This document shows, one piece after another, positions 58,324 through 64,000 of a stretch of 64,000 nt of DNA; positions within the stretch are counted from its first letter, which is position 1, and every line of letters begins with the position of its first letter. Under the pieces are notes generated by a model. That model was not told where the DNA came from. It ran no database searches and saw only the letters and a program-made list of their open reading frames with translations. Both the position numbers and the translations under genes were made by a program. Source of the stretch: Mercurialis annua (Eukaryota; Streptophyta; Magnoliopsida; Malpighiales; Euphorbiaceae); the NCBI RefSeq assembly GCF_937616625.2, contig NC_065576.1, forward strand, positions 2,172,501 through 2,236,500, given 5' to 3'.

Positions 58324-58992
58324 CTACTTTGGTAGATTTCGACATGTCTTTCGGTTATGTCCTCTTTGATCACATCTTCCACACTTACTTGGATTAACTG
58401 TCTCCGCTGGTCCATTTATTCTTCTTTTTTTTGGTCTTCCAGCTGGTATCTTTCCTATTGTTGGAAGTATTTCAATCCTTTCAATTTCAGTAGGTATATC
58501 CCAATTGTTTTGACTTGGCATTGGATACACAACTCCATCATACATTGCAAGCAGATTCTCTTTGGTGAAGAATTTAGAGCAGTATTGATAAGGATCTAGG
58601 TGTAGTGAGGATAATATTGCAAGTGTATGTGGACATGGCATCTCATCAATTTGAAATCTGCCACATGTACAGTTCTTTTCTCTCAGTTTCACTATAAATG
58701 TCTTTTCACCATCTTGCACATCATGCACATTAGTAACTGATGTTGAAGCCTGTGTTATAAAAAAACATGTTATAACTTAATTATAGAATACATTAGAAAT
58801 TATAAATAGAACACTGTCAGTAAAAGAGTGAAAAATAATAAAACATTTAGTCCTCTAATTAGTAACTAACAGTTTACTAAAAGAGTGAAAACTGATAATA
58901 ACAGCATTAATAGGTTTAGAAAACATACATACAAAAAAATAAAACATAAAACACAATAATTAAAAACATAGAAGCAAAGATAAAAAAGTCAA

Positions 58993-59069
<77 letters not shown>

Positions 59070-60929
59070 ATTAAGGTTTAACTAACATATTGCTAAAAGA
59101 GTGAAAAAATGTACCTTCATTCTCAAAGAAATTGCATAGTTATCTCTGAGATCATTTTCTGCTTTGCTTGTCAACTTAGTCATTGTACAGATTGCGGCAT
59201 TTCTATTCGTGTAAGTCCATTTTTGCGTCAAGAATCTCAAATATTCAAGAAGTGTCGCTACTGGTAACTCCCTAGCTGCTTTGATAGCTGCATTCATAGA
59301 TTCGGCTATATTTGAAGTCATTGTTGAGAACCTATTGTCTTTGCAATGTGATCTTGCCCATTTTTTGACCCCAATTTTTTCCAGATAGGGTCGAATTGCA
59401 ACATTTATAGCATCTAGTTGTCCCATGAAATAGTCAAAAGACTGAACTGAGTAAGACTTTGCAGCTCCATAGAAACACTCTCTCAACGCTTTTGCATTTG
59501 TTTTCTTTCCGAACTTTAGTTTAACATTGTTTAGTAAATGGTATGCACAAATTCCATGACTTGCTTCTGGAAAAATGTTTTTGACTGCCTCAGATATGCT
59601 ATCGTGCCTATCTGATACTATACACAATCCAGCCCTCCGACCAAAAGTTTCCAGTAATTTTGCAAAAAAGTATTCCCAAGAAGCATGATTTTCAGAATCA
59701 ACAACAGCAAATGCTAGTGGAAAAATCTTACCATTCCCATCTTGGGTGGATGATGTCAATAGCATTCCACGATAGGTTGATTTTAAAAATGTCGCATCGA
59801 CTACAATCACTGGCCTACAGTACTTCCAACCTTTTATGGATGCATCGAGAGCCATAAAAACATATTCAAATTTTCCATCGGTTGTCTGTATATCTACTAC
59901 TGACCCCGGATTAGTTTGTAAAAGCATGTGTTGAAATTTTGGCAAAATAGAATATGAGTCACATGGATTACCTCTAATCTGATCTAGCGCCTTTCCTTTT
60001 GATCTCCATGCCCTATTGTAACTCAAAATCACCCCAAAATCTTTTTGTATGTCTGCAATTATGTCTGATGGGGTATAAATTGTTTTAACATCCAAAAACT
60101 TTGTTTTTATATATTCCCCAATTATTGATGATGTAGCTTGCCGTTTGTCTTCCATTCTAATTTCTGGTGGACAGATGTGGATGTTATTCACTCTTCTAAC
60201 AATAAACATACTTGTCTTTCCATCTCTTGAGGCTCTTACAGTCCACTTGCAATTGTCGTCTAAGCAATTGACTATATATTCCTTCGGGCATGATTTACTC
60301 ACTTTATATTGAAAGTGGTTAGCAATTGTGTAAAAACAAAAACTAGTTATCATGATCTTTTTATCCTTAAAGATCTGCCCGACATATATATCCTTTATAC
60401 TAGGTTCAGTGACCATTGAGATGTCTTCTGGTGTTCTCTCAGCTTTTTCTTCTTCTTTGCTATTCTGTTCTCCCAAAATTTCAGCATATTTGACAATATC
60501 CATTGTTGTTTCACTGGAGATCATATTTTCTGACTGTCCTTCAATCATTGTGGCAGAATTGAAGCTTTCAGGTTCCGGTGATTGCCACTGTTCTTCGCAT
60601 ACTTTGTTAGTAACACACAAAGGAAATTTGGTTACTCGCATTTCCTTTTTTTTTAGTTCAATGTAGAATTGTAGGCTGTCATTGTCTTCAACTTCTAAAA
60701 TCTGGTAGCTGTCTTCTAAGCGATATTTCATTTCCAGCTCTGTTTCCCAGTGGTTTACCTTCAGTATTCCAGCTATCATTTCCTTCAGTTTTTGAAAGTT
60801 TATGTCTTCCTTTATTATTATTCCTTTCACCTTATAGTTGGAGTAATTTAAATCTTTATCCCATACTCCATTGTAGTATACAAGACCTTGAAGTGTTGCT
60901 TTTACTGCATCATATTTATATAAAATCAA
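58324..60929 (-). CDS. MuDR-type MULE transposase
   Basis: Exons 60929-59115 and 58749-58324, phase 0, about 747 codons as read. Domains: N-terminal region of PB1-like look (VYYNGVWD; residues about 15-100), MuDR DNA-binding domain (about 180-270; SFCFYTIANHFQYKV, CKWTVRASR), MULE DDE transposase core (VIVVDATFLKSTYRGMLL with the first Asp, CIVSDRHDSISEAV with the second, CAYHLLNN), SWIM zinc finger CTCGRFQIDEMPCPH in exon 2, and a CCHC zinc knuckle CGRCDQRGHNRKTC at the C-terminus. No stop or shift interrupts it. The true start is unresolved: no ATG opens the frame at 60929, and the first in-frame ATG (60779) lies inside the conserved N-terminus. An acceptor at TGATGCAG (exon from 60904) suggests a missing upstream exon. 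Confidence 0.9.
58994..59065. repeat. (AT)n microsatellite in the transposase intron
   Basis: About 36 AT dinucleotides within the single intron (58750-59114) of the transposase gene. Confidence 0.95.
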
Positions 60930-63494
60930 TAAACTTATAAAAATAGCATTAGTTATCTAAAAATAAAATAAACACTTAATTTATTATAAAACTATTAAAC
61001 TGTTGAAATCCAGTGGTAATCTATGAGTTTACTAACTGTTTACTAGCACTTAATTTATTATAAAAGTTCTCGTAATCTATAAACAGAATACCTAAACTAA
61101 GAAATGTACATTAAAATAAATGAAAAATACAGTGATAATTATAATTGTTGAAAACTTATAAAAAAATATTGTAAGTTTAATTTTTCTAAATTTTCAAAAG
61201 CTGAAATTCACTCATGCACATACACGTTGTAACACATTCACTCAGTACACATACACATTGTAACATATTCAAACGCATAGAACACTTTTAGTAAACTAAC
61301 AATACTAAAAGTGTTTAACTGATTATTAAACAATTTACATAACTTAACTTAACTCATAATACATAACTTAACTCATAATTTTAACAATTTACACAGCTTT
61401 CAGCTAAATAAACACATCTAAACATTTTGAGAATCATTCAAAACCTAAATTTAGTTTGATTTGAGCTGTTTAACTGATTATTATCTGTTTTTAGTTAAAT
61501 TTGTATGATATTTCAGCTCGTTTAAAAATCACGATTAAGATTGAAAGTTAGCACAAATGTGATTGATCAAACTCGCCGAAATCGTTTGGTAAACACATGT
61601 CGTCGTGATTCATCGCTTTTTCTCCAATTTTTTGATTGATTATCCTTCTTCTGTTGAACTGTGATTGATCGCGATGATCAATTTTGTAATTGATCGTGTT
61701 CTAATCAGTGATTAATCGAAGCTCTGTTTTGAATTTTGAGAGAATTTGTTGTTTGAGTTTAACAGAATCTCTTAACTTTTTGAATGATTGATTTTGCATG
61801 GGTTTTGTTTCCTATTTATATTGAATCGTATATATGCGAAAGAGGAAACATAGTTTTGCTAGATTTTAAAGTCAACCTGTAAATTTCTATAAGTCCTGGT
61901 CAATTTGTATTTGTGAGATTCTTTTTCTATTTTATATATATTTGTCTAAAAATCCCTTATATGTACGAAGTATAAAAGCCGGATTTAAATGTATAAAATT
62001 CAAACCAGACTTAAACCGAGCTTGTATTTATATAAAAAGTAGTAAAGTTCGATCCACAAATAAGTATATTAAACAAGCAAAAGAAATGAAAATTGAAATA
62101 TTCGGGGACCCATGAACTGCCCAAAATAATGGAGGATTTGAATTAGAAAACAGAGAAAAAGAAAAGAAAGGGGAAGTGCCATGCCAAGTCAATGTAAGTG
62201 ATTGCAATAAAATATAGTAGTAGTTAGTAGAAAATAATAAAAGTTACATGCCGGCCTTTTGGTTGTATTTGTATCTATAATTTATAATAATCCTCTTAAT
62301 TTATGTACTTTATTAAACCTAATCGTCATTTGTATTTATATAATCAAGGGTTATAAAGTATATTCACTATGCTTTTAGAGGATCAAGTGACATAATTAGC
62401 TTCCTCATACTCCAATAATATTGCATTATTAGTAATATAAAAACTGTTTAGTTAACATGTCCCCGGCCAAAACCACTTCCTTTAGAAATGATATGCTTAC
62501 TCATAAGATATTATGTTAAATTTCTTTTATAATAACAAATATTTTTAATGAAATATAAAAATATAATTTAACTCCTTTCAAAATAATTTGATGAAAAATT
62601 AAAGAAATAAACACAATAAAAAGTATAAATAGAACATTTTAATAATAAAATAAAAAATGTATTTATATTTTTCAACCATATCTGAATTAATAATATTACT
62701 TGATTTAGTCAAATGATAAAATTGTTAAAGATAATTTTTAATGTGAATCATGGTTTATTTTTCTTTTCCTAGAATTCATCAAATTAAAAATGATCAAGTA
62801 AAGTTGTAAACATGGTTTATAGTTATTTATAAAATTATATTTTATTTATAATTGGATCAAAAATATCATTTAATTCATCGATCTCATTATTTTTATTTCA
62901 AAATTAACAATTTTATAAATAATAATAATAATAATAATAATTAAAATATCTATAAAACTAGTATACCGATTTAAAGAAAATACAATATTTTTAATTTTTT
63001 AGTGAAAATACATAAATTTACTTTTAGTATACAGTTAATATATTATTGGATTTTAATTATATAATTCATAATTGAAAATACAAAAATTTATGGAAAATAA
63101 TAAAACTAGAATATGTGCATATATAAAAAAAAAATTTAAAAAAATTGTACTGTAAATATATAAAGAAAAAGAGAATAATATTTTAAGGAATTAAAACAGA
63201 AAGACTTTGAAATGTGCCTTTATATTCTCTCAAACACTTAAACTTTTAAGCTAGTGACCATAACATTATTGTCTACTCTTATAAAAATAAAAGATAAAAT
63301 CAAGAGTTTTAATTATAAATATTAAATTAACAATGAAATTATTTTTCTATTTAACTTACTGTTCTTATATATAACAAACATATAAATAAATATATAGTTA
63401 AGAGAGTTCAAAAAAAATATAGTTAAGAATTTAATAAATATTAAATTTTTTTAAAAATTTGAAAAGATAAATTCCATTTTGAAGATTTATATAA
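60930..63494. other. Upstream region of the transposase and AT-rich spacer
   Basis: Contains the promoter and probably a first exon of the transposase gene (61000-61830), then AT-rich DNA with no coding frame. Small frames starting with ATG near 61800 and 61650 on the minus strand are too short to call. Confidence 0.45.
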
Positions 63495-63881
63495 GGCCTG
63501 ATCTTTTTAAAAAAACCCCACCTTTAGCCCTTTTTTATAAATATATTCCGACGTAGAAATTTTTCCAATTTTATACTAATTTGCCCTTTTATGTTTCAAT
63601 TGTACCCTAAAGCATTAAATGGATCTCTTTTCACTTGAAAAAAAGTTTAAAATAATCCTCTATTTTTAACCTATATTTCAATTAGACCCTAATATTATTA
63701 ATAATATAAAAAATAAAAGATTATTTTAAACTTTTTTTATAAGTAAAAATAGGTCAATTTAATGATTTGCGGTACAATTGAAATATAAAAGGGCAAATTA
63801 GGATAACATTGGAAAAAAAAATTACGTCTGAGTATATTTGTAAACGGGACTAAAAATTAGGGGGTTTTGAGTGATTACGCC
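63495..63881. mobile_element. Mutator-type MITE, 387 bp
   Basis: Inverted arms of about 190 bases share TAATTTGCCCTTTTAT, TTTCAATTGTACC and GTTTAAAATAATC. Ends GGCCTGATC and GATTACGCC. Exact 9-bp duplication TTTATATAA at 63486-63494 and 63882-63890. Confidence 0.9.
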
Positions 63882-64000
63882 TTTATATAAAAAGAATTTA
63901 GAAATTGTAAGAAATTTTATTTTGACTAAATAAGTTGATCTAATGGAAATATTATTAGGCCTCATTTGATTTATTTCATAATATTTTATAGTAAGTTAAA

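Larger units (their letters stand above)
51853..60929. mobile_element. Mutator-like element with transposase and Ulp1-like gene (Kaonashi-like)
   Basis: Coding core of a MULE: Ulp1-like gene (+) and MuDR-type transposase (-) facing each other across a 1.2-kb AT- and repeat-rich spacer. True ends lie outside these limits; no terminal inverted repeats or 9-bp duplication could be found by eye. A perfect inverted 12-mer ATATACGATTCA occurs at 51625-51636 and (complement) 61822-61833. Confidence 0.75.

Noticed and set aside
57892..59065. CRISPR-like or structured repeat arrays suggested by regular repeats near the MULE
   Set aside because: This is plant nuclear DNA, and the repeats are AT dinucleotides and degenerate minisatellite words without unique spacers.
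1..64000. tRNA, rRNA and snRNA genes
   Set aside because: I looked for box B-type GGTTCGA words with a matching cloverleaf and for USE/TATA pairs; the only USE/TATA pairs found are in the TRIM LTRs, and no RNA gene body follows them.

Overview
This window is nuclear DNA from a flowering plant, almost certainly a eudicot. It is AT-rich, the genes have many short exons with GT/AG introns, and transposons lie between and inside genes. The gene set is plant-specific: an endo-mannanase, a PFU-type E2, a vacuolar TPC1 channel, a GSL5-type callose synthase, a FLOE1-like protein and a CASP-like protein. I cannot name the species. Exon boundaries were worked out by hand from reading frame, GT/AG sites and remembered family sequences.

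Layout. 243-3496 (+): GH5 mannan endo-beta-mannosidase, 5 exons. 4257-4919 (-): single-exon conserved plant protein of unknown function, divergent from 6320-8768 (+), a ubiquitin-conjugating enzyme of the UBC25/PFU group. 10496-25700 (-): two-pore channel TPC1, 23 exons (740 aa), with introns carrying at least one Stowaway-like MITE, three Mutator-type MITEs and a nested TRIM retrotransposon. 25701-31690: transposon-rich spacer with a hAT element. 31691-37006 (-): intronless callose synthase 12 (GSL5/PMR4). 37007-42760: AT-rich spacer. 42761-45964 (-): FLOE1-like DUF1421 protein. 45965-48712: spacer with a GC-rich hairpin block. 48713-50307 (-): CASP-like protein of the 1C group. 51853-60929: a large Mutator-like element (MULE) carrying a Ulp1-protease-like gene (+) and, convergent to it, a MuDR-type transposase (-). 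60930-64000: AT-rich spacer with one more MITE.

The host genes share a loose theme of wall and membrane biology (mannan remodelling, callose, CASP-type wall scaffolding, vacuolar Ca2+ signalling), but plant genes are not arranged in operons and no functional cluster is claimed.

Most notable points: (1) a 330-bp TRIM family, present as one copy whose 5' LTR is split by a tandem second copy, with target duplications at both levels; (2) its 109-bp LTR has a snRNA-type USE and TATA with the 24-bp spacing of Pol III U6 promoters; (3) a cohort of Mutator-type MITEs with 9-bp target duplications; (4) the MULE's Ulp1-like protein has Asn where the catalytic Asp is expected, a one-base shift in a poly-A run and a block exon duplication; (5) TPC1 substitutions at residues implicated in luminal Ca2+ sensing and in EF-hand 1; (6) a 30-bp perfect hairpin in a GC-rich island.
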